From Leekyejoonella antrihumi (lineage in GTDB: Bacteria > Actinomycetota > Actinomycetes > Actinomycetales > Dermatophilaceae), in NCBI RefSeq assembly GCF_007845645.1, contig NZ_VCQV01000028.1:1-64000 (forward strand): a stretch of DNA of 64,000 nt, in the 5' to 3' direction. The position numbers and the translations under genes were made by a program. This document shows, in pieces, positions 47,866 through 54,964 of this stretch (its first letter is position 1; every line of letters starts with the position of its first letter). Below the pieces are notes generated by a model. The model saw only the letters and a list, made by a program, of their open reading frames with translations, was not told the origin of the DNA and searched no databases.

Positions 47866-49143
47866 ATGAGCATCCCATCCGCGCAGGTCATCGATCGGAT
47901 CCAGCAGACGGCGCGGCGAGCCCGGGTGGCCGCCAAACGCCTGGCGCTGCTGCCGCGCGCCGAGAAGGACCGGGCGCTGCTCGCGCTCGCGGACGCGGTC
48001 GCCGCGGCCACCGACGATGTCGTGGCCGCCAACGCGGTGGATCTTGCCCGCGGCCGCTCGCACGGCATGCCGGAGAGCCTGCAGGACCGCCTACGCCTGA
48101 CGCCCGAGCGGGTCGCAGCGATCGCGCAGGCGCTGCGTGACCTCGCCTCGCTCCCCGACCCGGTCGGAGAGGTGGTCCGCGGCTCCACGCTCGCGAACGG
48201 CCTGCAGATCCGGCAGGTGCGGGTCCCGATGGGTGTGGTCGGGATGGTCTATGAGGCGCGACCGAACGTCACGGTTGACGCTGCGGGCCTCGGCCTGAAG
48301 AGTGGCAACGCGATGATCCTGCGGGGCGGGTCGGCCGCCGCGAGCAGCAACGCCGCGCTGGTCGGAGTGCTGCGGGACGCGCTCGCCGCGCAAGGGCTGC
48401 CGGTGGACTCGGTGCAGCTGCTCGACGGCGGCCACGACGATGTGACTGCTCTGATCACCGCCCGGGGACTGGTGGACCTCGTGATACCGCGCGGCGGGGC
48501 CGAGCTGATCCAGGCGGTCGTCCTCGAGGCGACCGTGCCGGTCATCGAGACCGGCATCGGCAACTGCCACGTCTATGTCGACGCCGGCGCCGACCTGGCC
48601 ATGGCGCACGACATCGCGATGAACTCCAAGACCCACCGGCCCAGCGTCTGCAACGCGGCCGAGTCGCTGATCGTGCATCAGGACGTGGCGCAGGAGTTCC
48701 TGCCGAAGATCCTCGTCGACCTGGCGGCCGCCGGCGTGCGGCTGTATGCCGACGAGGCGGCCGGCCGCGCGGCCGCGTCCACCGGCACGGCATACCTGCC
48801 GGTCACGGACACGCAGTGGGGCAAGGAGTTCCACGGGCTGGAGATGAGCGTCGGCGTGGTGTCGTCGCTGGCTGCCGCCATCGAGCACATCGACCGCTTC
48901 GGGACGGGGCACACCGAGGTCATCGTCACGAACGACCGCGTGGCCGCGCGACGGTTCACCGCCGAGGTGGACGCCGCCGCCGTCATGGTCAACGCCTCGT
49001 CCCGGTTCACCGACGGCGGGGAGTTCGGATTCGGCGCCGAGATCGGGATCTCCACGCAGAAGCTGCACGCCCGGGGGCCGATGGCGCTGCCCGAGCTCAC
49101 CAGCACCAAGTGGGTCGTCGAGGGTGACGGGCAGGTGCGCTGA
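47866..49143 (+). CDS. proA: Gamma-glutamyl phosphate reductase
   Basis: ProA reduces glutamyl phosphate to the semialdehyde. The 425-residue product shows [19 protein letters not shown] and the active-site cysteine in [37 protein letters not shown] is the conserved C-terminal segment. Together with proB it supplies proline. Confidence 0.96.
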   Translation: MSIPSAQVIDRIQQTARRARVAAKRLALLPRAEKDRALLALADAVAAATDDVVAANAVDLARGRSHGMPESLQDRLRLTPERVAAIAQALRDLASLPDPVGEVVRGSTLANGLQIRQVRVPMGVVGMVYEARPNVTVDAAGLGLKSGNAMILRGGSAAASSNAALVGVLRDALAAQGLPVDSVQLLDGGHDDVTALITARGLVDLVIPRGGAELIQAVVLEATVPVIETGIGNCHVYVDAGADLAMAHDIAMNSKTHRPSVCNAAESLIVHQDVAQEFLPKILVDLAAAGVRLYADEAAGRAAASTGTAYLPVTDTQWGKEFHGLEMSVGVVSSLAAAIEHIDRFGTGHTEVIVTNDRVAARRFTAEVDAAAVMVNASSRFTDGGEFGFGAEIGISTQKLHARGPMALPELTSTKWVVEGDGQVR

Positions 49144-49164
49144 CCAACCCGGTAGCATGCGGCT

Positions 49165-49362
49165 ATGACCTCGTCCCTTGTATCGCTGAACGCAACGGCT
49201 CCGGTGCCGCCGCTGCACGAGAATGCGCTGCCGATGCCCCATATCTTTTACGGGATCATCGCGATCTGCGTATTCCTGGCCTTGCTCGCGATCCTCTGGT
49301 CGTTCCGCAACGTCGCCAGCAAGACCCGCCCGACGAGGCCGCAGGGGAAGTCGGAGCACTGA
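49165..49362 (+). CDS. Small single-helix membrane protein
   Basis: The 65-residue product has one membrane helix (about residues 28-46, [19 protein letters not shown]), a hydrophilic N terminus and a basic C terminus. A TAGCAT box six bases upstream points to a leaderless message. Small proteins at this position upstream of nadD are common in related actinomycetes; function unknown. Confidence 0.65.
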   Translation: MTSSLVSLNATAPVPPLHENALPMPHIFYGIIAICVFLALLAILWSFRNVASKTRPTRPQGKSEH

Positions 49363-49967
49363 CCACTCGCCTCGGTGTGATGGGCGGCACGTTCGATCCC
49401 ATCCACCATGGTCACCTGGTCGCGGCCAGCGAGGTGCAGTCGCTGCTGGGGCTCGACGAGGTGCTCTTCGTGCCGACCGGCCGACCCTGGCAGAAGCAGG
49501 GTCGTGATGTCGCGCCCGCCGAGCACCGCTATCTCATGACGGTGATCGCGACCGCGTCCAACCCGAGGTTCAGCGTCAGCCGGGTCGACATCGACCGGCC
49601 GGGGCCGACGTACACGATGGACACCCTCCACGACCTGCAGCAGCAACGTCCCGACGCCGAGCTGTTCTTCATCACCGGCGCCGACGCGCTGGCCCAGATC
49701 GTGTCCTGGAAGGGCATCGACCGGATGTGGGAGCTTGCGCACTTCATCGGGGTCACGCGCCCCGGCCACGTGCTCTCCGATGCCGGGTTGCCCCAGGAGC
49801 GCGTGACGCTCCAGGAGGTGCCGGCCATGGCGATCAGCTCGACCGAGTGCCGTCGCCGCGTCGACTCGGGCCAGCCGATCTGGTATCTCGTGCCGGACGG
49901 TGTGGTGCAGTACATCGGCAAGTATCAGCTTTACCGCTCCCCGCCCGGGGACCTTCAGGAGGAGTAG
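49359..49967 (+). CDS. nadD: Nicotinate-nucleotide adenylyltransferase, possible CTG start
   Basis: NadD adenylates nicotinate mononucleotide in NAD synthesis. [13 protein letters not shown] is the nucleotidyltransferase core and SSTECRRRV the second ATP motif. The first usable ATG/GTG (49377/49380) would start inside the first beta strand and remove RLGV, which homologues keep. The only upstream codon that restores it is CTG at 49359, overlapping the previous stop (CTGA), with AGGGGAAG eight bases upstream. I give the CTG-start coordinates (202 residues); the enzyme itself is certain, the start is not. Confidence 0.8.
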   Translation: MTTRLGVMGGTFDPIHHGHLVAASEVQSLLGLDEVLFVPTGRPWQKQGRDVAPAEHRYLMTVIATASNPRFSVSRVDIDRPGPTYTMDTLHDLQQQRPDAELFFITGADALAQIVSWKGIDRMWELAHFIGVTRPGHVLSDAGLPQERVTLQEVPAMAISSTECRRRVDSGQPIWYLVPDGVVQYIGKYQLYRSPPGDLQEE

Positions 49968-49969
49968 AC

Positions 49970-50326
49970 GTGGTCGCGACGCAGCGGGCGCTCGATCTGG
50001 CACGCGCAGCGGCAGCCGCCGCGCAGGACAAGCTGGCGACATCGGTGACTGCCATCGATGTGAGCGACCAGCTTGCGCTGACCGATGTCTTCGTCGTGGC
50101 CGCGGCCGACAACGAACGCCAGGTGTCCGCGGTGGTGGATGCCGTGGAGGAGCGGTTGCACGCGTTGCAGGCCAAGCCCGTGCGCCGGGAGGGCCAGCAC
50201 GAGGGCCGTTGGGTGCTGCTGGACTTCGGAGACATCGTCGTGCACGTCCAGCATGAGGAGGAGCGCGACTTCTACGACCTTGATCGTCTGTGGGGGGACT
50301 GCCCGACCATCGACCTCACGGCATGA
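49970..50326 (+). CDS. rsfS: Ribosomal silencing factor
   Basis: The 118-residue RsfS/Iojap protein blocks subunit joining in slow growth by binding L14. LTDVFVVAAADNERQVSAVVDAVE and GEGRWVLLDFGDIVVHV-like residues are conserved. AGGAGG lies upstream of the GTG. It sits in the usual nadD-rsfS order, and its stop overlaps the next ATG. Confidence 0.94.
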   Translation: MVATQRALDLARAAAAAAQDKLATSVTAIDVSDQLALTDVFVVAAADNERQVSAVVDAVEERLHALQAKPVRREGQHEGRWVLLDFGDIVVHVQHEEERDFYDLDRLWGDCPTIDLTA

Positions 50327-50958
50327 GCGCGTCGACCAACCGGGTCGAGCAGCCACGCCGGCTGATCATCTGGCGGCACGGCCAGACCGGTCACAACGCC
50401 CGTGGTGTCTGGCAGGGCCAGCACGATGTGCCGTTGTCGAAGAAGGGGCTCCGACAGGCCGACGAGGCGGCGAAGCACCTCGCGGCATACAAGCCGGTCG
50501 AGATCGTGGCCAGTGACCTGTCCCGGGCGGCCTCGACCGCGCAGGCGCTGTCGAACGTGACCGGTGTGCCGGTGACGTATGACGCGCGGATGCGGGAGAT
50601 CGACGTGGGGCAGTGGTCCGGTCTGGACTCCGCTCAGGTGCGCTCTCGCTATGGCGATGTGCTCGACAGGGTGGACCAGGGGGAGGATCTGCAACGGGGC
50701 GAGACGGGCGAGACCGTTGCCCAGGTCGCCCGGCGCGCTCGAGAGGCCGCCGACGAGCTGATCGGACGACTGCCGGTCGGTGAGTGCGCGGTCATCGCCA
50801 GTCACGGGGTGACCAGCCGGGCGCTGGCGGCATCGCTCGTCGGGATGGACCAGCATACGGCGTGGACGTCGTTGGTCGGGATGGGCAACTGCCGTTGGAC
50901 TACACTTGTAGAATCTCGAACCGGATGGCGCATCGAAGGGTGGAACTCGTGCCGCTGA
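50323..50958 (+). CDS. Histidine phosphatase family protein
   Basis: The 211-residue protein has the catalytic RHGQTGHN near residue 18, a central DLSRAASTAQALS segment, and the second histidine in ASHGVTSRAL. It belongs to the phosphoglycerate-mutase-like phosphatases; in actinomycetes, the gene after rsfS is often a GpgP-like enzyme, so glucosyl-3-phosphoglycerate phosphatase is possible. The antisense reading frame of the serine recombinase enters the last ~60 bp of this gene. Confidence 0.87.
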   Translation: MSASTNRVEQPRRLIIWRHGQTGHNARGVWQGQHDVPLSKKGLRQADEAAKHLAAYKPVEIVASDLSRAASTAQALSNVTGVPVTYDARMREIDVGQWSGLDSAQVRSRYGDVLDRVDQGEDLQRGETGETVAQVARRAREAADELIGRLPVGECAVIASHGVTSRALAASLVGMDQHTAWTSLVGMGNCRWTTLVESRTGWRIEGWNSCR

Positions 50959-52822
50959 TGTCCCCGCATCGACTCCAGTGCCGGCGGATTTGGTGACCGG
51001 GTCGGGTTTTCGTTAGAGTGTGGCAGTCGCCGTTCGCGGGGACGCACCCACTTGGGGCATTGGCGCAGTTGGTAGCGCGCTTCCATGGCATGGAAGAGGT
51101 CAGGAGTTCGAATCTCCTATGCTCCACCAAAGTGCTCGTATGAGAACTCTGCACCTCGGCAACGCCAGCACTGCAGACGTCAGAACCACCCACCGGGGTC
51201 ACCCGGTGGGTGGTTTCGTTTTGTTGCTCCTGCATCTCACGGTGTACGCGAGCTGGCACGACGCGTGACAGCAGCTCCTCGAATGGCTGGTTGTAATCGA
51301 CCCGGACCCTGCGCTCACGACTGTCGTGATCCTCGTCGATGTAGATTTTCTTGAAGAACGCCTGGTTGAACAACCGCCTGGTCTTGTCGTCGGCTTCCAG
51401 GTAGGCGCTGTGACAGTCCCGGGCAAGGTCGAGGGTCTCGGACAGCATGGTCCGGGCTTGTTCGAAGTTGGCGTCGGCCGTCCCCAGCTGGTTTTGGATA
51501 CGAGACAACTGACTGCCGATGCGGTCTTGCTCGGTCTTCAGTAGGTCGAGTGGGATGGCACCGGCGTAGTGCGCATCCAGCAACTTCTGGCGCTGTGCCA
51601 TCAGGGTGATCCGCTGCTCGTCGAGTTGCTTGCGCTCATCGGCAGAGGCGGCTTGCAGCGCCTCGAAGTCTTCCTGGACGAGGTCTTCGACGTTGTCGCG
51701 CAGTTCGGGCGACAACGCGATGGTGCGGTACTCGTCGTCGATGAGTTCCTCGACGTGCTCGGCAAGCATGGCTTGCCGCTGGCACCCGGTCGTCTTCCGG
51801 GCTCGTCCGGAACAAATGAGGTAGAGGTAGTCGGTACCCCACTTGTTGCGTGCCGTGGTGACCATGAGTCGGGAACCGCAGTCGCCACAGAACACACTGC
51901 CACGCAAGTAGTGCTGGTTGGTGCGCTGCTGGTTGCCGGCCTGGTTGTGCGCCGACAGCAGGTCTTGCACCTGCTGCCAGGTCGTGGGGTCGACGAGGGG
52001 CTCGTGGGTTCCGGCGTAGACGACGCCCCGGTAGTGGATCTCGCCTTTGTAGTAGGGGTTGTGCAGGATCTTGTGGACGGCGGTGATGCTGAGTGGCTTG
52101 CTGGGCCACTTCGGTGTCGCCCTCGTGGTCAGGCCGCGGTCGGTCAGCTCGTCGAGCAGCAGTCGGATGGTGGTGTCGCCCTCGGCATAGCGGAAGAACG
52201 CCCAGCTGATGAGGTGGGCGCGTTCGGCGTCGATCTCGACTGTGCGGTTGATCCGTCCCAGCTCGTCGGTGAGATGCACGTTCTTGTATCCCAGGGGTGC
52301 CCGGTTGACGGTGCCACCCAGGCTGGCCTTTTGGACCAATCCCTTGGTGACCTCGTTGGCCAGGTTGCGGGAGTAGAACTCGGCGATGCTGCTCATGATG
52401 CCGTGCATCAGCATTCCGGATGGCGTCTCGTCGATGTTCTCGCTGGTGGACACCAGCGTGACCCCGGCTTGCTTCAAGGCGAAGTGGATGGACACGTCGT
52501 CGGCCCGAGACCGTGCCAGCCGGTCGAGCTTGTGCACGACGCAGTAGTCGACCGGGTGCTCGCGCACGTAGCCGAGCATGCGTTGCAGTTCGGGCCGCTT
52601 GGCCGCTGACGTGCCTGACTCACCAGCGTCGACGAACTCTTCGACGATAATCGCATCCATGGATGCGGCCTTGCGGGTATTGGCCTCGCGCTGGGCGGGG
52701 ATGGAGAAGCCTTCCTCCCGCCCACCGCGTGATGCCTGATCGGCGGTGGACACCCGTAGGTAGGTAATCGCGGTCTTCGATGGTGATGACGATGCGGCAC
52801 CAGGTGGTGGCAGCTCGGTCAT
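50900..52822 (-). CDS. Large serine recombinase (integrase), frame open through the tRNA gene
   Basis: The ATG at 52822 has AAAGGAG upstream. The N-terminal resolvase domain has catalytic S25 in YLRVSTADQ and KLDRLARSR. A recombinase domain follows (GYKNVHLTDELGRI, HNPYYKGEIHYRG), then the zinc ribbon FCGDCGSRLMV...GCQRQ and a coiled-coil (about residues 400-480). Family similarity ends near VVPARVHREM, about codon 530. From there no stop occurs for another ~110 codons, across the tRNA terminator, the tRNA and into the phosphatase gene; those residues are antisense read-through. Real proteins may end elsewhere when the element is excised. It should integrate and excise the element. Confidence 0.85.
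   Translation of the reverse strand: MTELPPPGAASSSPSKTAITYLRVSTADQASRGGREEGFSIPAQREANTRKAASMDAIIVEEFVDAGESGTSAAKRPELQRMLGYVREHPVDYCVVHKLDRLARSRADDVSIHFALKQAGVTLVSTSENIDETPSGMLMHGIMSSIAEFYSRNLANEVTKGLVQKASLGGTVNRAPLGYKNVHLTDELGRINRTVEIDAERAHLISWAFFRYAEGDTTIRLLLDELTDRGLTTRATPKWPSKPLSITAVHKILHNPYYKGEIHYRGVVYAGTHEPLVDPTTWQQVQDLLSAHNQAGNQQRTNQHYLRGSVFCGDCGSRLMVTTARNKWGTDYLYLICSGRARKTTGCQRQAMLAEHVEELIDDEYRTIALSPELRDNVEDLVQEDFEALQAASADERKQLDEQRITLMAQRQKLLDAHYAGAIPLDLLKTEQDRIGSQLSRIQNQLGTADANFEQARTMLSETLDLARDCHSAYLEADDKTRRLFNQAFFKKIYIDEDHDSRERRVRVDYNQPFEELLSRVVPARVHREMQEQQNETTHRVTPVGGSDVCSAGVAEVQSSHTSTLVEHRRFELLTSSMPWKRATNCANAPSGCVPANGDCHTLTKTRPGHQIRRHWSRCGDISGTSSTLRCAIRFEILQV
50990..51019 (+). promoter_or_regulatory. 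Promoter of tRNA-Ala
   Basis: TTGGTG (50990-50995) and TAGAGT (51014-51019) are 18 bases apart. Transcription would start near 51026, about 28 bases before the mature tRNA. Confidence 0.55.
51054..51129 (+). tRNA. tRNA-Ala (anticodon GGC)
   Basis: The sequence folds as a full cloverleaf. The acceptor stem pairs GGGGCAT with ATGCTCC, and the anticodon stem CTTCC/GGAAG closes the loop ATGGCAT (anticodon GGC, preceded by T33). The T arm is AGGAG-TTCGAAT-CTCCT. A discriminator A and an encoded CCA follow (51127-51129). It reads GCC codons. The gene is complete, so integration of the neighbouring element did not damage it. Confidence 0.97.
51184..51222 (+). terminator. Intrinsic terminator of tRNA-Ala
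   Basis: Fourteen perfect base pairs (AACCACCCACCGGG with its complement) enclose the loop GTCA and are followed by TCGTTTT. This is one of the few T-tailed terminators in the window. The antisense recombinase frame reads straight through it. Confidence 0.85.
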
Positions 52823-52838
52823 GGCTGTACTCCTTTCG

Positions 52839-53186
52839 CTATTGGTTGTTGGTCTTTGTGGTGCGACGCGACTTCGCGGCGCTGCCTGTGACCGCGGACT
52901 TGCCGATGAATCCGGCAATGGCCTCGCTGCGCGCCGCCGCTTGTCGTTCGACCTCTGCTCTGGCTTGTTCGGCCTTGGCAATGACGTTGGGGTCTTCTTG
53001 GGCGCTGGTGATGCGCTGCTCCAGTGCCGTGCGGATCTCCTCGGAGATGCTCGTCTCATTGAGTTGGGCGAGGAACCGCAGTCGGGCGTGCAGACCTTCC
53101 TCGACGCGGACGGCGAGGGTCTTGAAATGTTGTTCTGCCTCTGGCTGATCCGTGATGTTCTGTTCTTGTGGTTGTTGTTCTTGCAT
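52839..53186 (-). CDS. Ribbon-helix-helix-type DNA-binding protein
   Basis: The 115-residue product has FKTLAVRVEEGLHARLRFLAQLNETSISEEI, fitting an Arc/CopG-type ribbon-helix-helix, followed by a basic C terminus. It is 16 bp upstream of the recombinase and so could be a recombination directionality factor or a repressor of the integrase. AAAGGAGG is upstream of the ATG. Role inferred from position. Confidence 0.7.
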   Translation of the reverse strand: MQEQQPQEQNITDQPEAEQHFKTLAVRVEEGLHARLRFLAQLNETSISEEIRTALEQRITSAQEDPNVIAKAEQARAEVERQAAARSEAIAGFIGKSAVTGSAAKSRRTTKTNNQ

Positions 53187-53223
53187 AGTGAATATGCCTC
53201 CTTTCATTACTTGTTACTGGTTG

Positions 53224-53252
53224 GCGGGAGGGGCCCGGCGGGTCCCTCCCGC
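53224..53252 (-). terminator. Stem-loop between the transfer operon and the RHH gene
   Basis: GCGGGAGGG pairs with CCCTCCCGC around an 11-base loop. It lies in a 283-bp gap without genes (53187-53469) and probably ends the minus-strand transfer operon. Confidence 0.6.
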
Positions 53253-53469
53253 GCTGTCGACATTGACGCTCTCTTCGGCCGTAAAGTCCAGTCGAAAACG
53301 GGCGTTGACCTGCGGAAACACCGGCGCCGCCCGTTGCCGCGTCCCACGTCCGGCCGTGTCGCGTCTCGGTGGCTCGGCTCGGCCCAATGGCCCGCGTCAG
53401 TCCCGATCGGGCGGACAGCGGCTCGTGTGGCCTGGCTGGCGTGGAGAGGGCGGCCTCCTCGTCTGGTGG

Positions 53470-53898
53470 TTATGGCCACTGCTCGAAGACGTGGTACTCG
53501 TCCACCAGGTTGACGATGTCGTAGTGCTCCTGGGTGAAGTCCCAGATGGCATCCCGGTCGAGTGTCACGATGGAGCGCAGCAGCGGTTCGTCGCGCAACA
53601 GTCGGTCGAGGTCGCGGTGCCAGCCCCAGGAGTCAATGGTGTCATCGACGAGCGCGTCTTGGCTGTCGTAACTGGCGACGTAGGCGTCGCGGAAGTCTTC
53701 CTCGACAGACTCGCTGTACTGGTCGACGTCTTCAAGGCTCAGGTAGACGGCGAACGCGTTCCCGTGGCGGGCGTAGACCTCCTCGATGAGGTGAGCAGCA
53801 TCCGGGCTGGGCGGGTCTTGGATGACATCCAGGACGTAGGCGTCACCGAGCTGTGGCTCGCGCTGTTCGGGACTGGGCTTGTTTGGTTCGTTGTTCAT
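53470..53898 (-). CDS. ArdA-like antirestriction (DNA-mimic) protein
   Basis: The 142-residue product is very acidic: I count 34 Asp/Glu against 9 Lys/Arg. The stretch VEEDFRDAYVASYDSQDALVDD resembles the central ArdA motif, and the C terminus VNLVDEYHVFEQ fits its last strand. ArdA imitates bent DNA and blocks type I restriction enzymes, helping elements enter new hosts. The N-terminal ArdA domain appears to be missing or very divergent. It is the last gene of the transfer operon, overlapping its neighbour by four bases. Confidence 0.65.
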   Translation of the reverse strand: MNNEPNKPSPEQREPQLGDAYVLDVIQDPPSPDAAHLIEEVYARHGNAFAVYLSLEDVDQYSESVEEDFRDAYVASYDSQDALVDDTIDSWGWHRDLDRLLRDEPLLRSIVTLDRDAIWDFTQEHYDIVNLVDEYHVFEQWP

Positions 53899-54746
53899 GA
53901 GGTTGTACCTCCCTTCTGCCCACCCCCTGGATTAGTGAATGTGTCGTGGCCGCCGGAACGGATCAGGTCCAGGAAGTCGTTGGCCGTGATGACGGTGAAA
54001 AGCCGAGGGTCGAGCCGCCCGTCGGCGTCGATCCAGCCGCGGAGCTGTTGGCGTCGGTGCTCGTCGGGGACTACCCACACCACGACCGGAAAGGTGTCGT
54101 GTGTTGCTTGGTAGCGCCCGGTCGCACGGAAGGACTGGTAGGCCAGGCACTGGCGCAGCACCACTGGGGCGTGCTCGGTGGCCAGGTCGATCTCGAGGAA
54201 CCAGTGGTACTCGTAGTCGCCGTTAGCGGTGACCAGCCGCAGGTCGGGCTTGAGCCACTGCACCGTGCCCCTTGGGGAGAGCGATTGCTGCCAGCTGTCT
54301 GGCTCTGTCTGGAGATCGAAGATCTCCACATCGCTGCTGCGGGCGGCCTCAATGGTCTGCACCGCCAGCTCGGCGATCGCCAGCGTGTGGTCGACGAAGT
54401 ACCTGGACGGCTCCCGGTAGTTGCGTCGCCCTCTACCGGCGGCTGGTTCGAGCAGCCGGAGTAGCCGGTCTCCAGCTGGGCCGACGTACCAGACGAATCC
54501 GGCCGAGCCAGCTCGCACGCCGCCGATCCGTCGTTCCAGAGCCTTGAGGATGTGCAGCCGCCGAAGTCGGGCCAGCGTCCGGTTGCAGGCTCGGGCTGCG
54601 GCAACCGGGGTTGGACGGGCGTGGTCGAAGTACAAGCGCTGAATCTGGCTGGTCGTCAGCAGCCGGTACTTGTCTGCGTCGCGCAGGAGCTGGAGGTCAG
54701 AATCGGTGAGGTGATCTTGCAGGCCAACCAGATCGGAGCGGGTCAT
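53895..54746 (-). CDS. Replication-relaxation family protein
   Basis: The 283-residue protein has an N-terminal winged-helix region (LTTSQIQRLYFDHARP and NRTLARLRRLHILKAL) and a nuclease-like second half, KPDLRLVTANGDYEYHWFLEIDLATEH, with possible D/E-x-E residues. This matches the replication-relaxation family of actinobacterial plasmids and integrative elements, often found beside a VirD4/TraG ATPase. It may act at the origin or in relaxosome formation. Four-base overlaps on both sides show tight coupling. Confidence 0.75.
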   Translation of the reverse strand: MTRSDLVGLQDHLTDSDLQLLRDADKYRLLTTSQIQRLYFDHARPTPVAAARACNRTLARLRRLHILKALERRIGGVRAGSAGFVWYVGPAGDRLLRLLEPAAGRGRRNYREPSRYFVDHTLAIAELAVQTIEAARSSDVEIFDLQTEPDSWQQSLSPRGTVQWLKPDLRLVTANGDYEYHWFLEIDLATEHAPVVLRQCLAYQSFRATGRYQATHDTFPVVVWVVPDEHRRQQLRGWIDADGRLDPRLFTVITANDFLDLIRSGGHDTFTNPGGGQKGGTTS

Positions 54747-54964
54747 CGGGTGCCTCCCGTGCCTGCTGCTGCCTCGCCCCTGATGCTGCCCCGCGACGCG
54801 GGGTCAGTCCCCTCCCGCCACAGGCGGCAGACGGCACCTGACCTGCCAAGCGGGCGAACTCTTGACGGTCGGGACACGACGACCGAGATGACAGTCAGAG
54901 GCTGGCCGATTCCTGCCCACTCAGCGGTGGATCCTCGTCGTACGACCTTATGTTGACGACTCAT
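54743..54964 (-). CDS. Small hypothetical protein within the transfer operon
   Basis: The 73-codon frame overlaps both neighbours by four bases (ATGA at each end), the reason to accept it as real. The product is rich in Arg, Gly and Ser with no recognised domain. It might serve mainly to couple translation between the ATPase and the replication-relaxation gene. Confidence 0.55.
   Translation of the reverse strand: MSRQHKVVRRGSTAEWAGIGQPLTVISVVVSRPSRVRPLGRSGAVCRLWREGTDPASRGSIRGEAAAGTGGTR

Noticed and set aside
54743-54964. Dismissing the 73-codon frame as noise
   Set aside because: Kept as a feature because both ends overlap real genes by exactly four bases.
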